Positions 36,401 to 52,850 are shown, counted from the stretch's first letter. The stretch is 64,000 bases of DNA from Tubulanus polymorphus (GCF_964204645.1 NC_134025.1:5833001-5897000), one strand, 5' to 3'. Notes: generated from the letters alone by a model not told the origin. Numbers and translations are program-made.

Positions 36401-37878
36401 TTTTTCAGGATTGTAGAAGTCCAATGATATACTGCTACTGTATACAAATGGTTAAATGACTTTTTACCACGTTTTTTTCAATATGCCGTTCATGTCTTTC
36501 TTTTGGCTGCATTTCTGTGTGTGTTACTTTCACTTGCATTTTTCGATCATGTAATAAGGCAACAGCATGCGGTAGAGCAGAAGAAACAAAACCTAAACAT
36601 TCCTGTAGTAATAGATACAAAACAGATCATATATCCTAGTTCTACACAACCAGTTCTACAGTTGTATGTAGATGAAGACTTCACTCTGGATCAAGTTCCT
36701 CATCAACTTTAACAATTGCAATAGGTAATCTAAAAGAACACAATGTATAACCCACAATTGTGAAACTGGTTCCTAGAGTCTGATAAACATTATAAGCCTA
36801 CCACTGCTCCCTTTCTGCTCCCAGGAAGATTCACAATAAGACTTTTTCCACGACTTCCACAAACTGGTCTGAAATATATAAAATATCAGAGTATCACAGG
36901 GTTGTAGGTTCTGAGGTACAAATAAAGCATAGATGCAAAAAATATTATTGTCACTTGCCTCGACAACATCGCCATAGGAGTAACCTCCAGTGAACGTTCT
37001 AGCATAGCGAAACTCATTCCAGGTATTTCTTTATCAATAACAGCTTTAGTGGCTTCTGGAGTGATATCTCTCGGAGAAACTCCAGTTCCTCCAGTAGTGA
37101 AAACGATATCAAGCATTTTGTCATCACTCCATAGCTTCAGTTTTTCCTTAAATCAATATATAGTATAAAACATTTAGAAAACTGATTTTAAACTGCCAGT
37201 ATTGGTCTTAAAAACTTGTTATTGATATACCTGAATTTTATCTTTGTCATCAGGAACAATGTCTTGCAGAACAACTTGAGCTCCAGGTAAACTGAAATGA
37301 GCATCAGTAAGCTTAAAGAAAATATCAGTTGCGCTACATTATAATTGATGGACCAGTTTCAAAATAATGTGAACACAGAATCGATTCAACTTCTTTCCAG
37401 TTAATCTATGTTGTGTTAAGGCAAGACTTTTCTGAGAAACTGGAATGAGGCTGTGATTATTACATCTTCCCAGCATCTAAAGCACTTTTGAGAGCAGGAC
37501 CACTTTTGTCTTCAGCGGTTCCATTAGAGCAGCTATCACTAACTACAAAATATGAAAGGAATGACATTTTCGAAAACTGGTATATAACTGGTATCAAAAT
37601 GGCAGTATCATATTCAGATTCAGTTTCAGATTGTAAATGCAAATGATTCAAACATAGGTGGATAGATGGCGCATTGGTAGACTCCACGGATTCTCAGCTG
37701 ACAAAATCTAGTTTTTCTGTGATGTGAACAAGTATATACCCACGATGAATTTAGAAAAAGTCAGAAATTACTGCAATAATCACATATTAAAGGTTGACAT
37801 GTCTCTAATGAATGTTTAACCTGTTATAATGCCAATTTTAATCAGATTTTCAGCCGGGTTTTGACCTTGCTCCGCCAT
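33418..37878 (-). CDS. GPHN: Gephyrin: molybdopterin adenylyltransferase / molybdenum insertase, receptor scaffold
   Basis: Seventeen exons join in phase into 658 residues: 37821-37878, 37464-37542, 37231-37291, 36959-37146, 36802-36868, 36468-36602, 36283-36367, 36072-36203, 35878-35970, 35735-35790, 35468-35646, 35200-35353, 34878-34999, 34704-34791, 34548-34621, 34293-34461, 33418-33654. The N-terminal MogA-like G domain shows [21 protein letters not shown] and MLSRPVCG. The C-terminal MoeA-like E domain shows [54 protein letters not shown] and [10 protein letters not shown]. The G domain adenylylates molybdopterin and the E domain inserts molybdate; in vertebrates the protein also anchors glycine and GABA-A receptors. 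The linker between the domains is much shorter than in vertebrates. Intron 4 has a GC donor. Confidence 0.96.
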
Positions 37879-38193
37879 GACAGCCTACGTTCGATTGTGT
37901 TGTTAAGTAGATTTCTGCATAATGACCCGGTGCTTAATCTTTCAAAATTCAACCACCTAAGTACCCTAGAAAAATTCGCTTTACTTATGAAGACATATCT
38001 ATTATAACTTTAAGTTACTGACTTGAATGATTTATAAGATATGGGAACCTGCATGGAATCCTGTCCTCATCGAAGACCGTACTATAGCGCCATCGAACGG
38101 TTGCGTATTGCATAATTCAAGATGTCAGCGCCCAGTGGTAGTTTAATTTTTGTGTAGATACTCCTGTTTAACTGTTAAACTAACTCTATAGAA
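37879..38193. promoter_or_regulatory. Divergent promoter shared by gephyrin and NDUFAF5
   Basis: Only 315 bp separate the start codons of gephyrin (-) and NDUFAF5 (+). Both are housekeeping metabolic genes, which suits a bidirectional promoter. I see no TATA box. Confidence 0.6.
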
Positions 38194-40150
38194 ATGAATA
38201 TCACCAATTTGCAATTGTATAGAGGAATAAGTCGAAAGCTGATAAATATTTTTAAGCCTCGACGTTCTGCATGCTTGCATCCAAATATACAATACAATCA
38301 GAGAAATGGATACTTGATGACATTATGCCAACACAGCTCTGCTGCGGCACCTAATGGTTCATCACCGATGGCGATGGTATTTGATCGAAAAGCTAAACGG
38401 AATCAAAGAAATCGAACTGCATTCTTGAAGAATTATGAGGACTATGATTACATAAAAGAGGAGGTAGGCTTAGGCTTTCATGGGTATTTGTTGATTCCAG
38501 TCTCCTATTCATGATATTGATGGTTCAAATTAAGAGGTCCTTCTTTTTAGTTTGGCTTCAGGTTGTACGATCGTATTTGTGATATTAAAAGACAGTTCAA
38601 TTTGATGGTTGAGTTAGGATGTGGACGAGGTCACATCGCGAAACATATCACTGCTGACATAGTTACCGATAGAATTATACAGTGTGATTGGGCTGAACAA
38701 GTACTTGTGAGTATACTGTAGACATGTAGTAGGTTTTATGCTGAATCAATGAAACAGCCTATCACACTGTTAATGCTATTGAATCATTTACAGAATCAAG
38801 CTGCAATTTCGAAAGAAGTCAAAACAGAGAAACGAATAGTGGATGAAGAATCTATACCATTTGAACCAAATTCAATTGATATTGTAGTTAGTAATCTAAG
38901 GTATGTCGTAACAATCAGAATAAGATCCCAAATATTTTATGTTTTTTATATTTCTTAATACGCTCATGTATGCGTTTTTTGCAGTTTGCATTGGGTGAAT
39001 GATCTCCCAGGATCTTTGAAACAAGTAAATTGAAATCATTGTTGGCTTAAATTGTCAATCTAAATATCTACAATGTTTCTGGCTAATGATGAATCTTGCA
39101 TATGTAATTTGTCTGAGTAACCCGGTAGTCAAAATTTACTGTATATCGTTTTCTTTGTGTTTTTAGATAAATAATTGTTTGAAGGAAGATGGGGTGTTAA
39201 TAGGCAGTATGTTTGGACATGAAACACTTTTTGAATTAAGAGTTGCTTTGCAGCAGGCAGAATTAGAACTAGAAGGGGTATGTTCAATAACGCGGCCACA
39301 TATTACAGGTAAAACTTAAGTAAAACATTCACACTGTATCATATCTCCCATATGCAGGGATTTGGTATTCATGTTTCGCCATTTGCTGAATGTACAGACA
39401 TTGGTCGACTTCTCAATCAAGCAGGTTTTACATTGATAACTTTGGTCAGAGAAGTATTGGTTCTGAGAAGATATTTGAGATCACCTTTAAACTCTTCCTG
39501 AAATTACTTGTTTCAATATAATTGACTACATGTATTGCAGGATTTGGATGCACTTGTGGTATCATACCCTTCAATGATTGAATTGTTGCAAGATTTAAAA
39601 GGTATGAAAATATGATATCATGAAACCATTCAAAAGCTTGAATATGTCGAAAAAAATAATATTTCTGTTCATTTCGTAGGTATGGGTGAAAACAATTGTA
39701 CACTGAACAGGAAAACTCATCTGCATAGGAAAACAGTTAAAAGAGCTGCTGAAATTTATCAAGGTAAATCGTGAATACCTTACAAGCCATAGCCATTTAT
39801 CCATTACCCGGTATATCTTACACACTTAGCCATTTTCCATTAAAATGTTTCAGAAAAATTTGGAAACGAAGGAAAAGAAAGTATACCAGCAACATTTGAA
39901 GTAATTCATTTTATTGGATGGAAGCCTCATCCATCTCAGGTATGTGTCAGTTACGTGTATAATTATTAATTTTTTAAATAGACGAACTTATGTCTTACGC
40001 ATGTTTTTTCTTCAGGCTAAACCAGCGAAACGTGGCTCCGGGCAAATGTCAATCAAAGATCTGGGAGAATTTGAAAAGATAGCGAAAGAACGTAAAATTC
40101 ACGTAATTTCAGATACAGATGTTGATGCTACAAAAAAGGACGACTCTTAA
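38194..40150 (+). CDS. NDUFAF5: NDUFAF5: SAM-dependent arginine hydroxylase for mitochondrial complex I assembly
   Basis: Ten exons join in phase into 378 residues: 38194-38463, 38551-38706, 38794-38900, 38985-39024, 39167-39277, 39358-39444, 39541-39601, 39680-39763, 39854-39939, 40016-40150. The first 50 or so residues are basic and free of acidic clusters, as expected for a mitochondrial targeting sequence. The methyltransferase-fold glycine loop is [48 protein letters not shown] and [18 protein letters not shown] follow the human protein closely. The family hydroxylates an arginine of NDUFS7 early in complex I assembly in the matrix. Confidence 0.96.
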
Positions 40151-40204
40151 TAATCGTGATTTCTAGTATATTGTAGGGCTTTTTGTATGTAATGTATTTA
40201 TTAG

Positions 40205-40210
40205 AATAAA
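40205..40210 (+). terminator. Likely polyadenylation signal of NDUFAF5
   Basis: AATAAA stands about 55 bp after the stop codon at 40148-40150. Confidence 0.55.
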
Positions 40211-42023
40211 TCATATATTTAGTAATGTGTATTATAAAGTTTTTGAGATTTCTTATATCTTGTGAGTAATTTCCATCTACATGTATAATAAAAGACGACT
40301 CAGAATTTTGGTTCCAGAAATGTGTATGTTCTTGATGGATGATTCTTATAGAGGGCTATACATTTTGGGGCCAGTTCAATAATTATGGCTTAGACATAAG
40401 ACCAGGCTAAGACCATGTTTTAGTTCTTAAGCCAATCTAATAACTTAAAATCTTAAGAATTAAGACTTGAGGACTCAAGTCCTGACTATGGAACCGACCC
40501 CAGATGATGACACTGCAGATATTAAACCAACAAATCTACGTCCAACAATTAAGATATCAATGCAAAACCTTTTATTTCCATGCTGCTAGGTAAAAATAAC
40601 ATTATCATCCCTACATATATACATTTAATGTATTCGAACTACAATCAAATAAACAGTAGGACACATATAAGAAAGACATGGAATGGAATGTTTATATTTT
40701 AGCTAACCTTGTTTAACTTTAATTCTTTAGTACACTTTTTGATAATAAAGTGAACAGTACACTAGATCAACTGTATCCACTTGAGACTTGAAATATCTTA
40801 AATACAATATACGGATAATCTAATACATATAAATAACACTCCAATAAAATCATATGAATCAAGAATCAATAAATTAAAATGAATATCTGTACTTTTTAGG
40901 CATAAGTATGTATTTAAATAATTGGCAGTCCATATATGTCAAAAGAAAATGCAGTCAGCAGTTAAGAAAGGCCGAGGGAGTGTTCAAATAGTATTTATGG
41001 CGAATTTGCCAACTTATTGCTTTATCCCCTTATTGTTTGTACTTTTCCATTAAACCCCTCAATAGAGAATATGTAATTCAGTATATAGCTAATTTGGATA
41101 TCACTCAAGTCAGCCAAATTTGGGACCCGAGAAGTCTGATTTGAGCAACGTCTACTGTATTATTCCAAACTATTTCCGAACTACCATACAGATTTCATAC
41201 AAAACTCTTTTAACCCCCACCCCCAACATTGTACTAGCTATTTGACCATTCCCTAAGACTACCTGGCAAAGGGCCTCGATTTTCAAAAATTCATTTAAAC
41301 CAATGAAATAAAATTTTCATTACATCAATCCAAAGCTAAAATAAGCTATGTACACAATTGCAGATGTGCAATCCTCAAGATGAATGGAATGTTTTGCTGT
41401 ACAATTGAAACGAGAATGCATAGATATTGAAAACAAAAAACCTTATAGTTCCAACGAATATCCTTACCTAAATTCCAATATAGATAATTAAAAATCTACA
41501 TGATATCACAAATATATCATTTGCAAGATTTCTCATAACTGCCCATGCATATAATTAATTAACAGTATAATGAGCTTTTTGCTTGATCTAACATAATTAA
41601 TTTCTGTCAACAGTATGAGCTTAATCACTAGTGACAATCCATAAGTCTTATACAAGCTTATTGACGTTTCATTGGCATTTATCAGGTCCATAGCATGAGG
41701 AATATGCGCGTAGGTTCGTTTTTAATTTGTGACTGGGGCCCTCCCGCCAAACAAATTTTGAAAATGTTATGCATGCTCGCACAAATATGGCCTCCGAGTG
41801 ATTCCTGCAGATATAACGAACTGAACAAATCTAATAACACCTATCATGCTTAAATAGATGTAAGTGTAATTAATACGTTTCAGCTCAAGAAATGAGTGAA
41901 ACTCATGAGTGGAAATTATTTTGCGAAGGGGTTTAAATTTTCAGAACCCCCGCCCCACACTATGGGCCTGCTTTCACCGTAATTACAATTTACTAATTAC
42001 TCAAGTGGATATTAATTAGCTTC
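40211..42023. other. Intergenic region between NDUFAF5 and the ENPP gene, convergent
   Basis: The two flanking genes point towards each other, so this holds their 3' UTRs and spacer. Short partly self-complementary stretches rich in cttaag and taagac lie at about 40385-40490. No coding sequence is seen. Confidence 0.5.
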
Positions 42024-45000
42024 TCACAGTTCGTCATCCTCGTCGGAATCCACTCCGAGCATTGGTATCGCCGAATGATCCCCGCGTGATGAGCCATTCA
42101 GTTTGATGATCTGCGGTCGTTTGAACTTGTGATAACGAGTTTGTCGAATAGCACCGATTGTATATATTCCCGTTACCAAAGCGGCGAAAATAACAACGCT
42201 TATAACTACAAATAGATAGAACCATAAATCATAGAAAAATACCGCTGTAAAAAATACCGGTACGATACTCCATCGAAGAGATGAGAAAACTTCTAAAATA
42301 TAGTGTAACCTCATTATAACAAATTTGAATAAACTGTATAGAGGTAACGTATGGACGTCACACGTATTGTTCACTTGCTTCATACGCTAACAACAGTGAA
42401 CAGTTAATTACCTTATTAAGCATTACCTCTTATAATAATTGATCAGGGGCTGGTTTCACTAAGTGGTTTTAACTCAAATTGTAATTAGAACCTAATAGAT
42501 ATTTTCAACTAACTATTCTCTATGTTGAACACATTTTCCGGTCACCGTTTTTGTTATAATGAGGTTGCACCCTAACTGTTCCAAGCACTGAAAATCCAAA
42601 AATCTCAAAGTCATCTATGCAAATGCAGACAAAAGATAAGTAAATCTATTGATTCTTTGATGATAGATTTTGAAAAACATTCAGAAGTGAAATTTTCCTT
42701 ATAGGACCAACACCGATTTGAATTATCTAATCTTTTCTGCGATCTAACACAACATTTAATTACAATGTACATACAGTAGAAACTTAATCAGTACTGTCTG
42801 CAAAATTGAAGTTGGATACAAAATTATCAGTACACAAAAAAATGTATGAAGGGTCCAAGGACACTATGCCCACTTGGTGATATACTCGACAATCTGGTGT
42901 TGCCTCAAATCCATCCAATTTTTGTTAAAATGAACATGATGGGCGATACAAATATATGAAAGATCAAGAAGTGATTTTGGCAAAAAACAATGGCCACCAG
43001 ATCTTGAGACAGAACCGACCATTTTTGGGCTGGAGATGATTCCAGGGTAGATGAACCAAATATCAAGACAATCCATTGTAGCATCTTCAAAACTTCCCCA
43101 TTAACTAGATTCTGTCTACAAACGGACAGACGGATGGACAAGAAGTGGATGCAATAGCCAGTTTGGGCTGAGCTCCAGGCAGGCTAAAATGACACAAGGC
43201 GTCCAACATTAAATCTAAATTATTCTTGATATACAGAACAGGCCTTACTATTTGCGTGATATGTGAAGTAGATTACACTTACATGTTACGAATGTAAATG
43301 TTCCATTTAAGTCTTCGTCGAGCAGGTCACTAATTCTCTCAAATTTACCATCATTATGAGGCATGTCGACCTTCAGTATATGACACATCAACGCAAAAAT
43401 ATCAAGCATATTGATTGGGCCACGCTTGTAGTTCCGTTTAAATGCTGGCCCTTTAGCGATGAAAAATGGATGCATGCTGGATAGGCTGTTGTTGTATCCA
43501 TGAGTCCCATTTTGATCTGAAATTTTCAAAAACCATTAAGAAACATTTTCAAAATAAACTGCATTTCGTTTTGGTAAACACATTTTACCTTAAAGCCTTT
43601 AAAACATTAAAAGACTGGAATTAATATGGGAGTTATGAATAAATATCTTTTATTTCATTATCTTGAAAAGTAGATCAGTATCATGTATGTTTAATGAGGC
43701 CAATTAATTAGCTTCAATGTACTCAACATATTCATAGAAGATATTCTATTAAAATCAATAAATGCACCAGCTTGCAGTATGCTTGAAGGTCTTGAACAGA
43801 CATTTATGTGCACAAATTCCAAAGCCCTGGTATTGATGAAAAATATTAGAAACATGTTATTTTACAAAATAAACACTTACGACTTAGATTTGAGGCATTA
43901 TTGACTATTTGCCAGCCTTCATCTGCTAATATCAGAATCGGCATGATTCTTCTATTATTTCTATAATGATAGGAAGCTGGTATATCTTTTCTACGATATA
44001 CTTTGATATGTTCAATATTTTTCAGTTTGTCAAATATTTCAGCTTCTTTCCCTGAAAATACATGCATTTTATAGATTCAGGTGTTAATTTTTTGGCGGTG
44101 AAGACGAGATGTGATGAAGCAATAACATTAGCATCAAGAAATACTTCTATATAGTTGATAAAGTTCAATAAGTTAGTTCATATGTTGGTGGTGGAAGAGT
44201 CAATAAATTGTATGATAATTATCTATATTTGAAATGAATTTTATTCACCTGGTTTAGGAATGATATTCCACATAACGCCATAACTGTAGTGCGTATACAA
44301 GGACGGATGAACATGCTTATCTAATTCAATAATCTTTTTTGCAGATATATCAGCCATTCCATGATCACTCGTGAGTATAATATTCAGGTTCTCGGCTAAC
44401 TCATGTTTGTCCACTTCATCTAATAAATATCCTAGAGTTTTATCCATTTGTTCAATGACGGGCAACATTTTATCCGAACTCGGTCCGTACATATGACCGG
44501 AATGATCCGGTTCTTGAAAATATAACGCTCCAAAATTAATCGGATAATCGTCATCAGTAAACCAGGCAATCATCTTATCGATTCTAGTTTTAAATGGCAT
44601 TTTCCCGTGGTTGTAAGGTCCGGCATTACGAAATGGCGTCACGTTATCCACAGGTGCTAATGATAACGGATAATGAACAACACCACTTCGGTAAGCGTTT
44701 CCATGAGCTTGATTGACATACCAAATAGGTTTACCGTTATACCATTTCGGATCACGCACTGTCGTGTCATTTACTAATTGCCAAACCTCTTTAAACACGG
44801 GATCATAAAAAGTGTTATCTACGATGCCATGATTTTCTTCGTAAAGTCCTGTAGCCAAGCTGTAATGATTCGGGCCAGTGCTTGACGTAAATACATCGAC
44901 AACATATTTCGGATGCACCCCAGATTCTATCATCTTGTCAAAATTCGGAGTTGGTCTACCTGCAAATTTCATTTTGTCTATATAGTCCCACCGGAATCCG

Positions 45001-45155
45001 TCCATTGAAACTAACAGAAGCATCGGATTGGCGCTGTTGTGTTCAAAATGACCAAAAACTAGGCCTATACTACTACAGCTTAGGATAACTAGCAATAAAC
45101 AACTTAAGTTCATGGTTATTAACAGTGACATTCCCTTCTTCAGTATAAACCACAT
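42024..45155 (-). CDS. Ectonucleotide pyrophosphatase/phosphodiesterase, ENPP4/5-like, membrane-anchored
   Basis: Four exons join in phase into about 510 residues: 44249-45155, 43881-44051, 43283-43516, 42024-42244. A signal peptide (LSCLLLVILSC) leads the catalytic domain: metal-binding Asp52 (LLVSMDGFRWDY), nucleophile Thr93 in STGPNHYSLATG, Asp217 and His221 in QEPDHSGHMYGP, and Asp264-His265 in TSDHGM. The last exon supplies a hydrophobic helix (LFVVISVVIFAALV) and an acidic tail (VDSDEDDEL), so the protein is a type I membrane ectoenzyme like ENPP4 and ENPP5. It hydrolyses nucleotide or related phosphodiester bonds outside the cell; the substrate cannot be told from sequence. An upstream acceptor for the last exon gives a stop, so I used the one at 42245. 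The start could be one of three early Met codons. Confidence 0.9.
42303..42571. mobile_element. Putative MITE-like element with terminal inverted repeats in an ENPP intron
   Basis: gtgtaacctcattataaca at 42303 is matched in inverted orientation by tgttataatgaggttgcacc ending at 42571. The roughly 270-bp interval has no open frame. The repeat ends resemble those of the element at 53836-53998. Confidence 0.55.
42990..43192 (+). repeat. Dispersed repeat, copy 1 (inside an ENPP intron)
   Basis: It shares an ordered set of blocks with 61095-61275: gggctgRagatg, atcaagacaatccattg, ttcaaaact, a ctgtctac-aaNgga block, gatgcaatagcc and gtttgggct or gtgggct. It is in an intron and not coding, though it gives rise to short open frames. 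Confidence 0.7.
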
Positions 45156-45239
45156 CTTGCGATAACTTCGCGCTGTGTATTCAATAAATTAGCAACCAAA
45201 AAAGATATTTTCAGGCCCGGTTTATTTTATTTCCGGGTT

Positions 45240-45430
45240 TACAGCGCCCTCTTGTGCTCCTCACTTGCCACAGAAAATCATCTTCACCCGTCAAGGGATT
45301 CGAACCCACTACGCTAAAGCTGTGCTGGTGGAAGCGAGTTCGGGAGTGATACCGGACCCCTGGCAAGCGAGGATGCAGAAAATCAACGCTACATCCGGAT
45401 GTACACACACTTGCCACAGGCACAGTGAGT
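45240..45430 (-). repeat. Possible tRNA-derived SINE fragment
   Basis: The minus strand carries GGGTTCGAATCCC (B box, about 45297-45309) directly after TAGCGTAGTGG, which resembles an A box but sits too close for a working tRNA. The tract is richer in GC than its surroundings and cttgccacag occurs at both ends. It could be a decayed SINE; the evidence is thin. Confidence 0.3.
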
Positions 45431-45434
45431 TTCT

Positions 45435-45465
45435 CCATAGAACTATAACGGTTATAGTTCTATGG
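45435..45465. repeat. Perfect 15-bp inverted repeat with a 1-nt centre
   Basis: ccatagaactataac, then one g, then gttatagttctatgg: a perfect palindrome of 31 bases. It could be a transposon junction or the target of a symmetric DNA-binding protein, or it may have no function. Confidence 0.9.
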
Positions 45466-46458
45466 TTTCTCTAGTGCGTGTTGGACTCGACCCGGCGCGT
45501 GACGACCACTTGACCATAACCGGAAATTTTGGAAAATGTACTGCTCGCTTTTGGTGCAATGCCACGTCCTGATGCTAAATTATAGTTTCCACAGGCAATA
45601 AAGATTCTGAAGAATGGTGTGCCTTTTTGTTGAAAATGTTCTGCCTCCCTAGTTTCTTTATTTTGGGATTGAGATAAGACTTAAGAGTGCCTGGCTTTCT
45701 TGTTTTTTTAATTGGTCCTATGGACGACTGAATGAAAAACGGTAGCACGTGCCTACGTCGAGCGCTACCATCTGGATCCACGCCTGCTGCGAATAGGTTA
45801 TAATCCACATTCAGCAAAATCGTATCCATTGGTAAACTATAAAAGAGAGTAGCGCCAGTGCCATCATTAAAACAATGGGTTTAGTTTCCCGAAATAAGCC
45901 CTGAGAAGTTCGTCGTCAGAACTGTGAGTGAAAACCTATTAACAATGATAAACACACATTTCGTAAAATTTCTAAATCATTCTGAACAATTTACGTATAT
46001 TCAATCTATTTATACATTATTAAATCAGAAATTTGCCCAGCAAAATATCAAAGTAATCCCACGTTTTGCAAACGATATTAAAACGCTTGGGTCCCCTCTC
46101 TTCGTATCTTAGTTACAATACAGGAAAATTAAATGAGAATTGTTTCCTACAATTCGATTTTCTTTCACAAAGGAACATTTTATTATTTATAATTATCAGG
46201 TGGTTCGCCGATAACTGAACAGCTCTAGATTTTAAAGGTGTAACAATTGAATTTATCGAACGAAATCTTGGTCTCTTAATTTCAATCGCAAGCGATCGAA
46301 TTTATTCGGCGAATGAAAACTACTGTTACAGAATGTTGCATTTTAAGAAGCGCATCTTTTTCGCACTCCTCGACTGAAAATATAATTTCTATCTAATCTA
46401 AGAATCATTCTGCAGCCTCCAAGGTTTAGAATCTGCGACAACCCGGCAAAACTATTTC

Positions 46459-48043
46459 TTATTTTTGCGGTAGGTTTTTTCGTTTAATACGTGTATATGG
46501 TCCAATATCTGGATCGGTGATAAAATCGTAGATCACTTTACACCAGGAATCATGACGCGGTAGGTTATCGTAATATTCTGCAGCTATTTTCTTCAGCTGT
46601 AAAAGTAACGAATCAATCAATAATATCGTGCGTGATTTGAGTTATTAAATCTATGTAGTACCGGCAATTATTTTTTATATCTTTCGCACCCGCTTTGGTT
46701 TTCTACTTTTAGCTTGAACCCACATTAGACCGGTAAAACCTGGTTGTTTATGTGACCTTAAAAGAAACCCGTGATTTCCATGTGTACTTCGCTATTGAAA
46801 TTTAACTCGGGTTTATCTATATGCTTACTCGTGGGTTTATAAAGCGTTTATTAGAAACCCCGACAAGTTGTAAAAAGTAGAATTGATATAAATTGTTCAT
46901 GATCGAGAATATTCAATTTGTGGATAAATATCGCTGTACCTCGGGTAATCTTGAACCGGGGATACTTGGAAAATCGTGATGTTCATTGTGATAACCGACG
47001 TTGAAAGTGATGAAATTCAACGGTCCATAGTACGAGTAGGTTTCGTAGCCTTTGACGAACATAAAATGCTCCGATATGAAATGTCCGGCAACAGGGTGTA
47101 AACCAGTGGCAAGGAACGTACCGATTACCAAATAAACTAAAGATTTATACCCGCAGGTATACATAACCAACGAATCGAACAATAATTGAATTAGAGTATT
47201 TACGACTTCAAATGCAGTGATTGCCTTCGGACGGAGAAACAATGGTCGGAGAGTGTAGAAAAACGGTTGCAAAATCATCCACACAATCTTAGTGAAAGTA
47301 TTGCGGAATAGTTCTCCTTCTAAGCGTGACGGTATATCCATATCGTACTGATCGTCGCCTTGATATCGGTGATGTTCTAAATGGTATTTTCTGAACGATA
47401 CAGATACCGGTAAACCAATTGGCAAATTAGCAACGATTCCTAAGATCCGGTTTTTCATCGGATGCGCGTTTCCAAATGCTAAATTGTGAGCAATTTCGTG
47501 AATAGCAAGAGTCATCGAATGGTTTATTACGCCACCAAAACAGTAAGCCAGAATGATGATCGCGCTCCATGGGAAATTTCGAACCAAATATGCAGTAATA
47601 ATCTGGACAGTCAGCATCATAAACACAGTCCATTTCAACATTGGATCAGGTCCCATAAGTTTCTTTATCTTCGGATATTTAGCTGAAAAACAAATTAAAC
47701 ACATTTTTGGTGGTCATCGACGGACCAGCACCCGGCTTCTTCGGCCCGCGCTTAAACGATTGGCGGATCAGTTATCCGTAATTCCATGACGTTTGACCAT
47801 TTTTTGATCTTACTAAAGTTATAGAGTCAGGTATTTTAGTTACGCAGATAAGTTTCTGACAAAATTTGCTATCGGAGAATCCGCGGCGCCTTCTCGGTGT
47901 GACACTGATCGTGTTTTTTTCATAGTCTCATTTTTCTAGATAATTCACAAACAAAACTCACCTAAAATTTCCCTGCGCCTTGATGCATGTGGTTCTTCTG
48001 TGTAAGACCACTCGAAATCAGTGCGGGATACCTGTCCACCCAT
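46459..48043 (-). CDS. DEGS1: Sphingolipid delta(4)-desaturase / dihydroceramide desaturase (DEGS family)
   Basis: Three exons join in phase into 320 residues: 47962-48043, 46940-47682, 46459-46596. The start [12 protein letters not shown] matches the N-myristoylated start of DEGS proteins. Three His boxes of membrane desaturases are present: HEIAH, HLEHHR and [12 protein letters not shown]. Several hydrophobic segments fit four to six membrane passes, and [12 protein letters not shown] is the usual C-terminal motif. The enzyme puts the 4,5-trans double bond into dihydroceramide in the ER membrane, the last step of de novo ceramide synthesis. The length (320) equals the family norm (about 320-323). 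Whether it also has C4-hydroxylase activity, like DEGS2, cannot be read from sequence. Confidence 0.96.
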
Positions 48044-52047
<4,004 letters not shown>

Positions 52048-52438
52048 ATTAGAAGCTTCCAACCATAGATTCCTGTACTGTACATAGTATATTCATCTAA
52101 TCAAGACTTCTTAATGAAACATCGATGAGTTAAATGATTTTTGACAGCTGGAAACAACCTTGAGTTTTCTCACAAATTTTTTGGAAACTTTCGGTATTCT
52201 ACATTTTGGATGGGTGTTTAAATTAGGCATTTTAAAAGATGGATGGAAGACTAGTGAATGTATTGCTCTTGCTTAAAACAATTGCCTGAAAAGCATATTT
52301 GATTGTACATAGATTATCAATATTCTTGATTTATAATATTTATTGTATCATCTTATTGTATAAAGTGTATAATACTGATAATATACTGAAACGAACATTA
52401 CAAATATTGGGAAAAGTTCTTAAATGAATGAAATCGTA

Positions 52439-52444
52439 AATAAA
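52439..52444 (+). terminator. Possible proximal polyadenylation signal of YY1
   Basis: AATAAA about 390 bp after the stop codon (52045-52047). A second AATAAA at 52845-52850 would give a longer 3' UTR. Confidence 0.4.
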
Positions 52445-52844
52445 TGATAGATGAAATATTTTATATAAATATATGTATGTACAAATCATTTGTAAAAAGT
52501 GGTAATTTTGTATGGTGTGTGTTCATGATGTGCTAGTTGGCGGGCCACTTTTCTTTTTTATTTCCCATCGAATTCATTAATCATTAGAGATGACGTGCAA
52601 TACAGTTTGATGTACTGTAGAATCTCCTGTTTTAGTTTATTTATAACTTGTTCTATACAGTGAAAATGTAATTCCTTGTAAGATGTATTTCAGAAAGACA
52701 GGTTAATGCACAACCATATCAAACATGTAAATACAACATAGAATATGAAAGGTCCATATGACTTTATAAATATTTCGAAAGAATAATACAACAAATATTA
52801 GTCAAACCTGCATGAAATCACAACATTGTTGTAATCATTTGTAC

Positions 52845-52850
52845 AATAAA
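52845..52850 (+). terminator. Possible distal polyadenylation signal of YY1
   Basis: AATAAA about 800 bp after the stop codon, followed by a T-rich stretch. Either or both signals may be used. Confidence 0.4.

Larger units (their letters stand above)
45156..46458. other. Intergenic region between the ENPP and desaturase genes
   Basis: It holds a perfect palindrome (45435-45465) and a tract at about 45240-45430 with a lone pol III B-box-like word. No complete tRNA or coding region is supported. Confidence 0.5.

Noticed and set aside
42245-42383. Upstream extension of the last ENPP exon (open frame begins before 42244)
   Set aside because: Using the acceptor near 42295 would make a stop codon at the join with the previous exon; the acceptor at 42245 restores the frame.
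42864-43141. Open frames of 70-78 codons within an ENPP intron
   Set aside because: They fall in the dispersed repeat shared with 61095-61275 and are explained by it.
45290-45330. Possible tRNA gene on the minus strand (B-box-like GGGTTCGAATCCC)
   Set aside because: The A-box-like word sits directly beside the B box, and no cloverleaf with a proper T stem and acceptor stem can be drawn.
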